Shown: positions 16,170 through 25,144 of the stretch, one piece after another | Layout of the letters: each line of letters begins with the position of its first letter | Position numbering within the stretch: the first letter of the stretch is position 1 | Source of the DNA: Bacillota bacterium | GTDB lineage: Bacteria > Bacillota > Dethiobacteria > DTU022 > UBA8154 | NCBI GenBank assembly: GCA_030656575.1 | Contig: JAUSPO010000016.1 | Coordinates: 1 to 40,583, forward strand | DNA: 40,583 bases | Direction: 5' to 3' | Made by a program: the position numbers and the translations under genes | Notes under the pieces: model-generated | What the model was told of the DNA's origin: nothing | What the model saw: the letters and a program-made list of their open reading frames with translations, nothing else | The model's database searches: none

Positions 16170-17312
16170 TTGGATCTGGATAGACCTGGTTTGCAGGCCG
16201 GAGAGAAAATCATGGTGGCAATGAGCGGGGGTGTGGACAGTTCTGCTGCAGCGCTTCTTTTAAAGGAAGAAGGATTTGATCCGGTAGGGGTAACCCTACG
16301 CTTTTGGGTCGACCCCTTAGCCGAAGAACGGGCTGCTGATGACGTAAAAGGATGCTGCTCCCTGGATGCTGTTAATGATGCCAGGAATGTGTGTCAAACC
16401 CTTGGGATTCCTCATTATGTGCTCAATATGAAGGACTATTTCTACGAAAAAGTAGTCACCTACTTTACCCGGGAATACTTTCAGGGCAGGACTCCTAACC
16501 CATGTATTGCCTGCAACCGGCATATAAAATTTTCCCTTTTGGCAGAGAAGGCCCGGGCACTGGGTATTAATTACCTTGCTACCGGCCATTATTCCCGTAT
16601 TTTATACGATTCCGGAGAAAAAATGTACAGGCTTTTCCGGGGTAAGGACAGGGAAAAAGACCAGAGCTATATGCTCTATACTCTCAGCCAGGAACAGCTT
16701 TCCCATGTTATTTTCCCCCTTGGAAATTATACAAAGCCGGAAATACGTGCGTTTGCGCTCAAAGGCGGCCTCAAAGTGGCCGAAAAGGCCGAGAGTCAGG
16801 AGATATGCTTTATTCCCGACAATGATTATCGTGGTTTTTTAGAACGGGAAAACCCCGGAGCAGTCACTTCGGGAGACATTATCTCTCCCAATGGGGAAAA
16901 AATAGGCATGCACCACGGATTAGCCTTTTATACAGTCGGACAGCGCAAGGGGCTTGGTCTTACCTCGCCTGAACCTTTATACGTGATCGAAATTGATGTG
17001 AAAAACAACGTACTTACAGTGGGAAAAGAAGAAGAAACATACAGCGAGACCCTAACCGCGGATGAACTCAGTTTTGTAAGCGATAGGATCCCTGATCATC
17101 CACTACATGTCGAAGTAAAAATTCGCTACCGCGCCCCCCATATTCCGGCTGTTGTACACCCCCCTGACGGTAAGAACGCCAGAATAGTTCTCGCCGAAAA
17201 ACAAAAAGCCGTAACCCCCGGCCAGGCAGTAGTTTTCTACCAGGGCGAAGAAGTCCTCGGCGGCGGCACTATAACGTCTACGAACAACACCAACACCAAC
17301 ACCAACCAATAA
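16170..17312 (+). CDS. mnmA: tRNA 2-thiouridine(34) synthase MnmA
   Basis: A 380-aa PP-loop ATPase that adds sulfur to U34 of Lys, Glu and Gln tRNAs. The PP-loop SGGVDSS is at residues 19-25. The catalytic cysteine pair is C111 (TPNPCIACNRHIKF) and C212 (AESQEICFIPDND), both present. TTG 16170 lies behind GGAGGA (16157-16162); ATG 16212 would cut into the PP-loop. The last ten residues are an Asn/Thr repeat produced by tandem ACCAAC hexamers (17287-17310), not part of the normal family C-terminus. No cysteine desulfurase gene adjoins it. Confidence 0.95.
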   Translation: MDLDRPGLQAGEKIMVAMSGGVDSSAAALLLKEEGFDPVGVTLRFWVDPLAEERAADDVKGCCSLDAVNDARNVCQTLGIPHYVLNMKDYFYEKVVTYFTREYFQGRTPNPCIACNRHIKFSLLAEKARALGINYLATGHYSRILYDSGEKMYRLFRGKDREKDQSYMLYTLSQEQLSHVIFPLGNYTKPEIRAFALKGGLKVAEKAESQEICFIPDNDYRGFLERENPGAVTSGDIISPNGEKIGMHHGLAFYTVGQRKGLGLTSPEPLYVIEIDVKNNVLTVGKEEETYSETLTADELSFVSDRIPDHPLHVEVKIRYRAPHIPAVVHPPDGKNARIVLAEKQKAVTPGQAVVFYQGEEVLGGGTITSTNNTNTNTNQ

Positions 17313-17358
17313 CCTCCGGAGCGCTTGGTAGACGATTCTTTTAGCCATACTACACTAC

Positions 17359-17519
17359 GCCACGGGGACAGTTCCTTCGACTTCCCATTTGCCAGGGTAA
17401 GGGGACACACCTCATTTTTCAAGTGGTATGGGGACACACCCCTGCGGGGAATGTCCCCTATGAATGTCCCCAAGTCTCCGCTTACGCTGCGGTGACGCAC
17501 GAACCGTCCCATGACTCCG
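17359..17519. repeat. Nested REP-like palindromes downstream of mnmA
   Basis: The outer arms are GGGACAGTTC (17365-17374) and GAACCGTCCC (17501-17510), complementary except one base. Inside are two direct copies of GGGGACACACC (17401-17411 and 17430-17440) and a GGGGA-AT-GTCCCC hairpin around 17447-17459. These belong to the same family as 16021-16111. Together with 17519-17606 they fill most of the 395-bp gap 17313-17707; the remainder is AT-rich leader for the next gene, without a clear promoter. Confidence 0.7.
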
Positions 17520-17606
17520 CAGAATTAGCGCTGAGAGCTAAATGAGCCAGGGGGACGTTTCGCTTGGCTCAATTTCATCCTAGCAGAATTAGAGCTGAGA
17601 GCTTTA
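17519..17606. repeat. Single REP-like unit flanked by 21-bp direct repeats
   Basis: A 27-bp unit at 17544-17570 begins GAGCCAGGGGGACGTTTCGC and ends TGGCTC; it is the same unit found as an inverted pair at 6414-6473. It is bracketed by two copies of GCAGAATTAGMGCTGAGAGCT (17519-17539 and 17583-17603, one base different). Confidence 0.75.
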
Positions 17607-17707
17607 GATGGCTTACGAGTGTATTTTTTTTGCCTCTGATGGGAAATATATGATTATAAGCTGGTAAATAGCCATATTTATAGGTAAGGAAGGAGTAAAG
17701 TTTTTCC

Positions 17708-17953
17708 ATGCACTGCCCAGTTTGCAGCAGTATTAATACGGGGAAGGTAGGAAATGATACATATTATTGTTCAAACTGCCTCCTTGAGTTTGATTTCTTA
17801 GGTGGTCAATATCAAATCTATTATATAGATGATGAAGGGGTTTCTTTTGTTTTAAAAGACAAGGGGGAAGCAAAAATGCTCTCAGAGTCATTTCATGAGG
17901 GCAATGAATTGCTTTTTCGGGAGAGGCTGGAAGAGTTGATCAGCAAAAGCTAA
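17708..17953 (+). CDS. Small zinc-ribbon protein
   Basis: An 81-aa protein. An N-terminal zinc ribbon is formed by two C-x2-C pairs (CPVC at residues 3-6 and CSNC near 21-24). A mixed acidic C-terminal half follows, with no known motif. Short ribbons of this kind are common in Clostridia and are mostly uncharacterised; a role in nucleic-acid or protein contact is possible but not shown. The start is ATG 17708 behind AAGGAAGGAG (17686-17695). The permease gene begins 20 bp downstream and is probably co-transcribed. Confidence 0.7.
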   Translation: MHCPVCSSINTGKVGNDTYYCSNCLLEFDFLGGQYQIYYIDDEGVSFVLKDKGEAKMLSESFHEGNELLFRERLEELISKS

Positions 17954-17973
17954 AAGCGGAAAGGGAGATACAT

Positions 17974-18954
17974 TTGGTCGGTATTCGGGGACTCCTTATT
18001 ATCCCTTTGCTGTTAGCTATACTTGTTGCTTATCTCCTGGATCCCTTTGTTAGCTATTTAGAAAAGCAAAGGATCAGCAGGGGAAAAGGCATTGCTATTG
18101 TTTATATCCTGCTAATTACAGTTCTGCTTCTTTTAAGCCTAAACTTTATTCCAAAACTATTGCAGGAGCTTCAAGAACTGGTTCTCGCATTGCCAGAATA
18201 TACTGAAAAGTTAATGCTGTTTGTAGAAAAGATGGGAGAGAATTACCATAGATTTAACCTTCCTGATGTTATTCGTTCTTCCATTGACGAAAGCCTTGTG
18301 GAACTTCAGAGGTCATTAACTATCAACTTGGAAAAGTTTTCCCTTTTTATTCTCCTCTGTTTTAGCCAGGCTTTTGCCCTTTTTCTGGTTCCTCTGTTTT
18401 CTTATTATCTCCTTCGTGATAACGCCAATTTTAAAAAGCGTTTCCTGGGGCTAATTCCTGAACAGTACCGCATTAATATGGAGGAAACACTCCGTGATAT
18501 AAATAAGACGCTGGGTGCGTATCTGCGCGGCGTGTTTGTTAATAGTTTTTCTGTAGGAGCTATGTTATACCTGGGACTGTTGATCCTGGGAGTTAAGTTC
18601 GCCCTCTTTCTTGGAATTATTAACGCTTTGACAAACGTTATTCCCTACTTCGGGCCGATTATCGGTGCGGTGCCCGTCGTATTGATTGCATTATTGCAAT
18701 CACCTGCACTTGCGTGGAAAGTGCTTCTCCTCATTATTATCGTGCAGCAGATTGAAAGCCAGTTCATAGCCCCGCAGGTTTTTGGCAGAAGCATGGGCTT
18801 CCATCCTTTAACAGTTATAATTGCTTTGCTTTTGGGAGGATTATACATGGGTTTTACCGGCCTGATCATAATAATTCCCCTGGCAGCCATTACTCGGGCT
18901 ATCTTTCGATACTTTTCCCCGGTAGTCATCCATGCATTAAAAAGAAGAGAATGA
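17974..18954 (+). CDS. AI-2E family transporter (PerM/YtvI-like permease)
   Basis: A 326-aa polytopic membrane protein of the AI-2E transporter/UPF0118 family. It has paired helices at the N-terminus (with LLDPFVSYLEKQRISRG), a long amphipathic region near residues 60-105, and the conserved C-terminal half containing NVIPYFGPIIGAVPV and QFIAPQVFGRSMGFHPL. Members export small molecules or act in Na+/H+ exchange; the substrate cannot be told from sequence. The start is TTG 17974 behind AAAGGGAG (17960-17967). The N-terminus is slightly shorter than in many relatives (about 340-370 aa). Confidence 0.88.
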   Translation: MVGIRGLLIIPLLLAILVAYLLDPFVSYLEKQRISRGKGIAIVYILLITVLLLLSLNFIPKLLQELQELVLALPEYTEKLMLFVEKMGENYHRFNLPDVIRSSIDESLVELQRSLTINLEKFSLFILLCFSQAFALFLVPLFSYYLLRDNANFKKRFLGLIPEQYRINMEETLRDINKTLGAYLRGVFVNSFSVGAMLYLGLLILGVKFALFLGIINALTNVIPYFGPIIGAVPVVLIALLQSPALAWKVLLLIIIVQQIESQFIAPQVFGRSMGFHPLTVIIALLLGGLYMGFTGLIIIIPLAAITRAIFRYFSPVVIHALKRRE

Positions 18955-18990
18955 AACCAAAAAGAAAACCCTCCTTAAATTTCCTTTTAA

Positions 18991-19019
18991 TTGACATACC
19001 AATAAATTTCCCATATAAT
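18991..19019 (+). promoter_or_regulatory. Consensus sigma-A promoter of alaS
   Basis: A perfect TTGACA at 18991-18996, exactly 17 bp of spacer, and a perfect TATAAT at 19014-19019. The predicted leader is only about 25 nt, so there is no room for a T-box. Confidence 0.92.
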
Positions 19020-19048
19020 TATTTTGATATAAATACAGGAGGCAGTAT

Positions 19049-21691
19049 ATGAAAAGCAGCCAAATTCGTGCAATATTTTTAAATTATTTCCAGGGAAAAG
19101 ATCACCTTGTGCTTCCCAGTTTTTCCCTTGTTCCAAAGAACGACCCTACATTGCTGCTAATCGGCGCAGGAATGGCTCCTTTGAAACCATATTTTACCGG
19201 TGAAAAAACACCTCCGCACCCTCGTATGGCAACCTGTCAGAAGTGTGTCCGGACCCCTGACATTGAAAGGGTGGGAATTACATCCAGGCATGCCACTTTT
19301 TTTGAGATGCTCGGAAACTTTTCTTTTGGCGACTATTTTAAAGAAGAGGCCATTTCCTGGGCATGGGAACTGGTAACTCGCGGTTATCAAATTCCAGAAG
19401 AACGTCTTTATGTGAGTATTTATGAGGAAGATGACGAGGCTTTTGTTATTTGGCGCGACAAGGTTGGGATCCCGGAGTCGAAGATTTACCGTCTTGGGAA
19501 GGAAGATAATTTCTGGGAGATTGGCCCAGGCCCTTGTGGTCCCTGTTCGGAAATATATTATGATATGGGACCCGAGCATGGCTGCGGACGTCCTGGTTGT
19601 GAGGTTGGCTGTGATTGTGACCGCTACCTGGAAGTTTGGAACCTCGTCTTTACACAGTTTAATAAAGAGGCTGACGGCAGCTATACTCCGTTGGAGCAGA
19701 AGAATATTGATACCGGCGCAGGCCTGGAAAGGCTGGCTCTCGTCCTCCAGGGGGTAACCAATCTTTTTGAGATCGACACCGTCCGCCCTCTTCTGGAGCA
19801 TTTTACCGGAAAGGCGGGGATTTCCTACGGCGCGGATCGGGAAAAAGATACATCCCTTCGCGTGATCACAGAGCACTTGCGCGGGGTTACATTCATGGTC
19901 TCAGACGGCATTATGCCATCCAATGAGGGAAGAGGATATGTCCTCAGGAGAATTTTGAGGCGGGCCGTCAGACACGGCAAGCTCCTGGGAATGGAAGCTT
20001 CCTTTCTCTCTGAAGCCATACCACTGCTGACGCAACTGATGGGGGACTCCTATCCTGAAATAGAAAAGAAGCTTGATTTCATTATACGTATCGTAAAACT
20101 TGAAGAAGAACGATTTAAGGAAACGCTGGACCAGGGAATGGAAATACTTGAGGAGCATCTGGCCATTCTGAAAGAGAAAGGGGAAAGCGTTTTACAGGGA
20201 GATCTGGCCTTCAAACTCTATGATACCTTTGGTTTTCCCCTCGACTTAACAAAAGAAATATTAACAGAAAAAGGGTTTTCTTTAGACGAAAAAGCTTTCG
20301 ACCACAGCCTTGAGCAGCAGCGGGAAAGGGCCAGAGCGGCATCCGGCACACACGAACCGGGGCAGAATAATAACGTAAACCTTTCATCTCTGTTGAAAGG
20401 GATTTCTACCGAGTTTGTAGGTTACGATACCTGTAACTCTGAAGGAGAAGTATTGGCCCTGGTGTCGGGATCATCCGGGGAACTGCTCAGTGAGGCAAAT
20501 ACCCGGACTGAAGAGAAAGAGCTTTATCTGATCCTTGACAGGAGCCCTTTTTATTCGGAAAAAGGCGGACAGGTTGGTGATACAGGTTTAATCCACTTCC
20601 CTGGAGGCGCGGCCGTGGTAAGAAATACACTGCCCGGACCAGGCGATCAGATTCTGCATCTTGTAGAGATCAAGGAAGGGAAAATAAGGGTTGGGGACAG
20701 AATCGATTCTCTTGTCGACCAAAAACGCAGGAGCGACATTTCCAGAAATCACACATCCACCCATCTCCTCCACCGTGCTCTGAAAGATTTTCTTGGCGAT
20801 CACGTAAACCAGGCTGGTTCTTATGTGACTCCTGACAGGCTGCGTTTTGATTTTACTCATTTCAACCATCTGGAAGAGGATGAGTTGAAAAATGTAGAGG
20901 AAAAGATAAACAGCGTCCTTCACAATAATTATAAGGTTAACACTACCTATACAAGTTTGGATGAGGCCGTGGCCATGGGCGCAGCAGCCCTTTTCGACGA
21001 AAAATATGAAGGTCGGGTAAGGCTGGTCAGCATCGATGATTATTCCAAGGAACTCTGTGGGGGTACTCACGTGGATTCAATCGGTGAGATTGGGCTATTT
21101 AAGATCGTCTCAGAGGGGGGTGTCGGTGCAGGCGTGCGCCGTATCGAGGCTCTTACAGGGGACGGAGCGTACCGCTACTTCATTAACCATGAAGAAATCC
21201 TTAAAGAAACATCTTCATTATTAAAGGTGTCTCCGGAAAAAATGACAGAAAAAATAAATGAACTACTGGAGTCCTCGAAAATTTTGCAGCGGAAACTGAA
21301 ACAGCTTTCACAGCAATTGGCCGGGCAAAATATTGAAACCATCCTTGAAAAAACCGATAATTCCTTTGGGTTTCCTGTGCTGAGCACACAGATAGAGGTG
21401 GAAAGCATGGAAAACTTAAGGGATTACCTGGATAAATTACGGGATAAAATAAGCAGTGGTATTATCCTGCTTGGCACCATAACTAACGGTAAGGTGCTTC
21501 TTGCTGCTGCTGTAACTCAGGATCTGGTGAAAAAGGGATTTCATGCAGGAAAGCTTATTGGAGAAGTAGCCAAGTTGACAGGCGGAGGAGGAGGAGGGCG
21601 TGCGGATATGGCACAGGCTGGCGGCAAAGATCCGGAAAAACTTCCCCAAGCCCTTTCTCAGGTGCTTTCCCTGGTCAAGGAGCAGCAATAA
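19049..21691 (+). CDS. alaS: Alanine--tRNA ligase
   Basis: An 880-aa enzyme of full length. The N-terminal class II catalytic domain includes the [13 protein letters not shown] and [19 protein letters not shown] segments. The editing domain has its zinc-binding HTSTHLLH and CGGTHV motifs, and the C-Ala domain ends with a glycine-rich run followed by [10 protein letters not shown]. The enzyme charges tRNA-Ala and clears mischarged Ser/Gly. The start is ATG 19049 behind ACAGGAGGC (19036-19044). It heads the conserved clostridial series alaS - ireB - ruvX - DUF1292 - mltG and has its own strong promoter. Confidence 0.98.
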   Translation: MKSSQIRAIFLNYFQGKDHLVLPSFSLVPKNDPTLLLIGAGMAPLKPYFTGEKTPPHPRMATCQKCVRTPDIERVGITSRHATFFEMLGNFSFGDYFKEEAISWAWELVTRGYQIPEERLYVSIYEEDDEAFVIWRDKVGIPESKIYRLGKEDNFWEIGPGPCGPCSEIYYDMGPEHGCGRPGCEVGCDCDRYLEVWNLVFTQFNKEADGSYTPLEQKNIDTGAGLERLALVLQGVTNLFEIDTVRPLLEHFTGKAGISYGADREKDTSLRVITEHLRGVTFMVSDGIMPSNEGRGYVLRRILRRAVRHGKLLGMEASFLSEAIPLLTQLMGDSYPEIEKKLDFIIRIVKLEEERFKETLDQGMEILEEHLAILKEKGESVLQGDLAFKLYDTFGFPLDLTKEILTEKGFSLDEKAFDHSLEQQRERARAASGTHEPGQNNNVNLSSLLKGISTEFVGYDTCNSEGEVLALVSGSSGELLSEANTRTEEKELYLILDRSPFYSEKGGQVGDTGLIHFPGGAAVVRNTLPGPGDQILHLVEIKEGKIRVGDRIDSLVDQKRRSDISRNHTSTHLLHRALKDFLGDHVNQAGSYVTPDRLRFDFTHFNHLEEDELKNVEEKINSVLHNNYKVNTTYTSLDEAVAMGAAALFDEKYEGRVRLVSIDDYSKELCGGTHVDSIGEIGLFKIVSEGGVGAGVRRIEALTGDGAYRYFINHEEILKETSSLLKVSPEKMTEKINELLESSKILQRKLKQLSQQLAGQNIETILEKTDNSFGFPVLSTQIEVESMENLRDYLDKLRDKISSGIILLGTITNGKVLLAAAVTQDLVKKGFHAGKLIGEVAKLTGGGGGGRADMAQAGGKDPEKLPQALSQVLSLVKEQQ

Positions 21692-21711
21692 CCCCGGAGG
21701 AGGTAGTAACA

Positions 21712-21987
21712 ATGGGAAAAGATAACTTTGATCACACAATGAGGTTTAATGTCAAGGCGGAAGAAGAAACCAATGAAGCAAAACTGGTGCTAAAAGATGT
21801 CTATGAAGCCCTTAGGGAAAAAGGCTACAATCCTATTAACCAGCTTGTGGGTTATCTTCTATCGGGGGATCCTGCCTTTATAACCAGTTACAAGAACGCC
21901 CGCAGCACGGTTCGCAGGTTGGAAAGGGATGAACTCATGGAAGAACTGGTTCGGGTTTATCTTGACGAATTGGAAAAGGAATGGTGA
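21712..21987 (+). CDS. IreB family regulatory phosphoprotein (UPF0297)
   Basis: A 91-aa protein typical of the IreB family: FDHTMRFN at the N-terminus, and [26 protein letters not shown] in pieces through the middle. In Enterococcus faecalis, IreB is phosphorylated on N-terminal threonines by the PASTA kinase IreK and influences cell-envelope stress tolerance; a threonine is present in the matching segment here. The start is ATG 21712 behind CCGGAGGAGG (21694-21703), directly after alaS, its usual position. Confidence 0.92.
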   Translation: MGKDNFDHTMRFNVKAEEETNEAKLVLKDVYEALREKGYNPINQLVGYLLSGDPAFITSYKNARSTVRRLERDELMEELVRVYLDELEKEW

Positions 21988-21994
21988 GCCGTCC

Positions 21995-22951
21995 TTGGAA
22001 TACCGGCTTCTAGGGAAGACAGGTCTGAATGTTTCCAAGCTCTGTTTCGGTACTTTAACTATGGGGTCTCTTCAGGCCGATCTTCCTCCTGAGGAAGGTG
22101 CGGCGCTTTTACACGAAGCCTACAATCGCGGGATTAATTTCTGGGATACAGCAGAGCTGTACGGAAATTACAAAACCCTGAGGCTTGCTATCAGGAAGAT
22201 TAAGGAATTGCCCGTGATTACCACCAAAACATATGCCTATACCAGAAAGGATGCCAGTGCCTCGCTGGAGAAGGCCAGATTTGAAATGGATATAGATGTT
22301 ATTCCTATTTTTCTATTACATGAACAGGAATCCTCGTTAACTTTACAGGGACATAAAGAAGCCCTGGATTTTTTTTGCGAGGCCAAATCCCGGGGGATGA
22401 TCAGTGCGCTGGGCATTTCCTGCCATACTGTTTCAGCAGTCAGGGCTGCTCTTAATTTCCCGGAAATTGATGTTATACACCCCATCGTAAATTTTAAAGG
22501 GATCGGCATCAAAGATGGCACCTTGGAAGAAATGCTGGAGGCGATTGGGAATGCTTACAGAAGTGGTTTAGGTATATATGGGATGAAAGCTTTAGGCGGT
22601 GGGCACCTTATTCCGGATGCGGAAAAAGCAATACGTTTTGTGAGAAGCCTGGAAAATCTTCACTCTTTCGCGCTGGGCATTTCCAGTTATGAAGAGCTTG
22701 AGACAGACCTGCACTACTTTTACGGAGAGAAACCTGCTGATTCCCTTTTAAAAAAAGTCGCTGCCAGAAAACGACAGCTAAAAATAGAAGATCAGTGTAC
22801 CGGCTGCGGTTCGTGTGTTCAAAACTGTCCCCAGGAAGCACTTTTCTTAGAGGGGAGCCCGGAAAAAAGGGCCGTGGTCGATCATTTACGCTGTATTTTG
22901 TGCGGTTACTGCGGTGCCTATTGTCCTGAGTTTTGCCTGAAGATATTTTGA
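21995..22951 (+). CDS. Aldo/keto reductase with C-terminal 4Fe-4S ferredoxin domain
   Basis: A 318-aa protein. Residues 1-265 form an aldo/keto reductase barrel beginning MEYRLLGKTGLNVSKL. The usual catalytic tetrad is plausible: D and Y in NFWDTAELYG, K in VITTKTYA, H in IFLLHEQE. Residues about 268-318 carry two ferredoxin motifs (CTGCGSCVQNCP and CILCGYCGAYCP), enough for two 4Fe-4S clusters. This type is common in anaerobes; the substrate is unknown. TTG 21995 behind GGTGAG (21983-21988) gives the standard N-terminus; the open frame extends upstream into ireB but out of family. It sits between ireB and ruvX. Confidence 0.9.
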   Translation: MEYRLLGKTGLNVSKLCFGTLTMGSLQADLPPEEGAALLHEAYNRGINFWDTAELYGNYKTLRLAIRKIKELPVITTKTYAYTRKDASASLEKARFEMDIDVIPIFLLHEQESSLTLQGHKEALDFFCEAKSRGMISALGISCHTVSAVRAALNFPEIDVIHPIVNFKGIGIKDGTLEEMLEAIGNAYRSGLGIYGMKALGGGHLIPDAEKAIRFVRSLENLHSFALGISSYEELETDLHYFYGEKPADSLLKKVAARKRQLKIEDQCTGCGSCVQNCPQEALFLEGSPEKRAVVDHLRCILCGYCGAYCPEFCLKIF

Positions 22952-22999
22952 CTTATTTCTTCAATTAGGATATTGAGGTTAGAAAAGATGTGAGTGTTT

Positions 23000-23416
23000 A
23001 TGAGAATTATGAGCCTGGACGTGGGCGAGAAAAATATTGGTGTGGCTGTGAGCGATGAACTTGGTATTACTGCCCAGGGTTTGGGCGTAATAAAAAGGCA
23101 AAATAAGAAAAAAGATCTTTCTGAAATCCGCCGGCTAATAGAAGAACATAATGTTAATGAAGTTGTCCTGGGCTTTCCACGTAATATGGATGGAAGCATC
23201 GGCAGCAAAGCTCAGGAAATTTTGCATTTTCAGGAGCTTTTGTCCAAAAGCGTCAGCGTGCCTGTTTTAACCTGGGATGAACGGCTCACAACCGTAGCAG
23301 CAAATAGGACCTTACTGCAGGCCGATGTGAGTCGCAAAAAAAGAAAAAAAGTGATTGATAAGCTTGCGGCTGTCCTTATCTTGGAAGGTTACCTTCAGAA
23401 AAAGAAACGTGAATAA
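23000..23416 (+). CDS. ruvX: Putative pre-16S rRNA nuclease / Holliday junction resolvase-like RuvX (YqgF)
   Basis: A 138-aa RNase H-fold protein. Visible motifs are SLDVGEKNIGVAVSD at the N-terminus (first acidic residue), VVLGFPRNMDGS, and TWDERLTTVAA (the family's D-E-R-x-T motif), with a lysine-rich segment and a final D-K-x-AA helix. YqgF family members process the 5' end of 16S rRNA in E. coli. The start is ATG 23000, or GTG 22994; no strong ribosome site is visible. It lies in the standard position before DUF1292 and mltG. Confidence 0.92.
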   Translation: MRIMSLDVGEKNIGVAVSDELGITAQGLGVIKRQNKKKDLSEIRRLIEEHNVNEVVLGFPRNMDGSIGSKAQEILHFQELLSKSVSVPVLTWDERLTTVAANRTLLQADVSRKKRKKVIDKLAAVLILEGYLQKKKRE

Positions 23417-23441
23417 TTAAACGATGAAAGGGTGTAAAAAG

Positions 23442-23825
23442 ATGGAAGACCGTGAAGAAATTATTACACTAATAGATGATGATGGAGGCAAAGTGGATTT
23501 TGTCGTTCTGGATTATTTTAAAGTAGGCGAACTGGATTATGCCATCCTGCTCCCTTTCCAAGAAGAGGAATTTGGTAACGATGGAGGAACAGAAGACTAT
23601 TCTTTTAAAGATTTAGATGATGAAGAAGATGACGATGAAGAAGATGACGATGAAATGATGGATATGGATGATCCGAACGGTGATGCTGTTATTTTTCGCG
23701 TCATAAAGGGAAATAACGGTGAGACCATGCTTCATGTCATCGAAGACGATGACGAATGGGACCGGGTTGCAGAAATAGCATACGAAAGGCTTCTGGCTGA
23801 AGAAGGCAGTGAGCTGGAAGAGTGA
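23442..23825 (+). CDS. DUF1292 domain-containing acidic protein
   Basis: A 127-aa protein in which the DUF1292 domain (ITLIDDDGGKVDFVVLDYF, then YAILLPF) is interrupted by a very acidic insert (residues about 62-81, almost all Asp/Glu) before the second half (AVIFRVIKG, then W-x-x-V-x-E-IAYERL). The function is unknown; the gene consistently accompanies ruvX and mltG in Firmicutes. ATG 23442 is preferred over ATG 23424 because AAAGGGTG (23427-23434) serves it and the DUF begins immediately. Confidence 0.88.
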   Translation: MEDREEIITLIDDDGGKVDFVVLDYFKVGELDYAILLPFQEEEFGNDGGTEDYSFKDLDDEEDDDEEDDDEMMDMDDPNGDAVIFRVIKGNNGETMLHVIEDDDEWDRVAEIAYERLLAEEGSELEE

Positions 23826-23895
23826 ATTCTTTCAGTTTAAGCTGAAGATCGGCTTCAGATGAGGGAGTCTTAGGAATCAGATGAAACAATCGTAG
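23822..23895 (+). repeat. Degenerate copy of the 3020-3110 hairpin element
   Basis: Immediately after the DUF1292 stop, this stretch repeats several blocks of the ruvA-ruvB intergenic element: TGAATTC, TTTCAG followed by AAGCTGAA, GGGAGTCTTA, and GGAATCAGRTGRA. The blocks are partly rearranged, and the hairpins are weaker than in the first copy. Confidence 0.5.
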
Positions 23896-23905
23896 GTGAT
23901 GAATA

Positions 23906-24967
23906 TTGTTGCTTAAAAGGTTAAAGGCATCGCTTCTTATCTTCTGCCTCCTGTCAGCGGGTTTATTTATATTGTCATTCCTCGCTCTGCACAGACTTAA
24001 TTCTCTCATAGCCCCTGTATCTACCACCATGGATTCCCAGGTCATAGAAGTTAACATCCCCCTGCGCTCATCCACGGCACAGATTGCCGCCATACTTAAA
24101 GATGAAGGATTGATTAAAAACGAAATGGTCTTTCGCCTTTATTCCCGCTATAAGGGTTATGATCAAAAACTTCAGGCGGGCAGACACCTGCTCTCCCCTG
24201 ATATGGGACTGGAAGAACTATTAACTAATCTGCAGCAGGGCGTAGTTTATAAAGAAGGAATTCGCTTTACCATCCCTGAAGGTTTTAACCTTAAGCAAAT
24301 AGCTGCAAGGTTGGAGAATGAAGGCCTCTTTGAACAGGAAGCATTCCTTCAAGCCTGTCTCGATTACCCCCGGGAAAACACCTTTGATTTTTTAAATAAA
24401 GTGCCTTCTGACGTATACTATACTCTGGAGGGCTATTTGTTCCCGGATACATTTGAAGTCCGCAGGGATATTACTCCAAAGGAAACTATCGAAATAATGC
24501 TGCGCCGTTTTGATAACGTGTTTACAGAGAATTTCCGCAACCGTGCCGAAGAACTGGGGCTTTCCATTCACGAAGTGGTAACGCTTGCCTCCATCGTGGA
24601 GAAAGAATCCAGAGTGGGGGATGAACGGCCTATTATCGCTGCCGTATTTCATAACCGCCTGCGGTCACCGAGTATGCCCTTATTACAATCCTGCGCCACA
24701 GTACAATATGTGTTAGGTGAAGTTAAGCCTGTCCTTACATACCAGGATCTTGAAGTCGACTCCTCATATAACACATATCTCTATCCTAATCTCCCCCCCG
24801 GCCCCATAGCCTCTCCCGGTCGGGAGGCGCTGGAAGCAGTATTATACCCTGCCGATGTGAACTACCTGTATTTTGTCTACAAAGAAGACGGCAGCGGTAC
24901 CCACTACTTCAGCACCACACTTCAGGAGCATAATCACTATAAAAATCTCGCCCAAAGAAATAGATAA
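23906..24967 (+). CDS. mltG: Endolytic transglycosylase MltG
   Basis: A 353-aa protein with one N-terminal membrane helix (about residues 8-28), a LysM-like region with IPEGFNLKQIAARLE, and the YceG catalytic domain. The catalytic glutamate is E232 in LASIVEKES, followed by PIIAAVFHNRL and the PGPIASPG segment near the C-terminus. MltG cuts nascent glycan strands and sets their length. The start is TTG 23906 or TTG 23909, behind TAGGTGAT (23893-23900). It ends the conserved alaS-to-mltG series. Confidence 0.94.
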   Translation: MLLKRLKASLLIFCLLSAGLFILSFLALHRLNSLIAPVSTTMDSQVIEVNIPLRSSTAQIAAILKDEGLIKNEMVFRLYSRYKGYDQKLQAGRHLLSPDMGLEELLTNLQQGVVYKEGIRFTIPEGFNLKQIAARLENEGLFEQEAFLQACLDYPRENTFDFLNKVPSDVYYTLEGYLFPDTFEVRRDITPKETIEIMLRRFDNVFTENFRNRAEELGLSIHEVVTLASIVEKESRVGDERPIIAAVFHNRLRSPSMPLLQSCATVQYVLGEVKPVLTYQDLEVDSSYNTYLYPNLPPGPIASPGREALEAVLYPADVNYLYFVYKEDGSGTHYFSTTLQEHNHYKNLAQRNR

Positions 24968-25144
24968 AAAAACACTTCTCCCCAGACCCATCAGGCGCCA
25001 TAGTGATCATACGTTGACTTAAGTAATATGACGCGATCACGGGGATGTTCCTAGTGATCCCTTCCGTCGGCTTAGGTGTATCACGGGGTATATCCAGAGG
25101 GGGAATGGTGAAGAATACTGCAAAAAAGGAGATTTATCCTTTTT
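24968..25144. repeat. Intergenic region with degenerate ATCACGGGG repeats
   Basis: The 177 bp between mltG and the PBP gene contain ATCACGGGGAT (25035-25045) and TATCACGGGGTAT (25079-25091), each preceded by a GNCTTARG-like block, and two GTGATC sites. They resemble worn members of the GGGGA-type intergenic repeats. A short open frame here is not convincing. An AAGGAG site at 25127-25132 serves the PBP start. Confidence 0.4.

Noticed and set aside
17359-17606. CRISPR array
   Set aside because: The repeats are few, unequal in length, palindromic in several ways and not regularly spaced; no cas genes are present.
18955-19048. T-box riboswitch before alaS
   Set aside because: The consensus promoter leaves a leader of only about 25 nt; no T-box sequence is present.
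19157-19876. 239-codon open frame on the minus strand
   Set aside because: It lies entirely inside alaS, whose identity is certain, and shows no recognisable domain or ribosome site.
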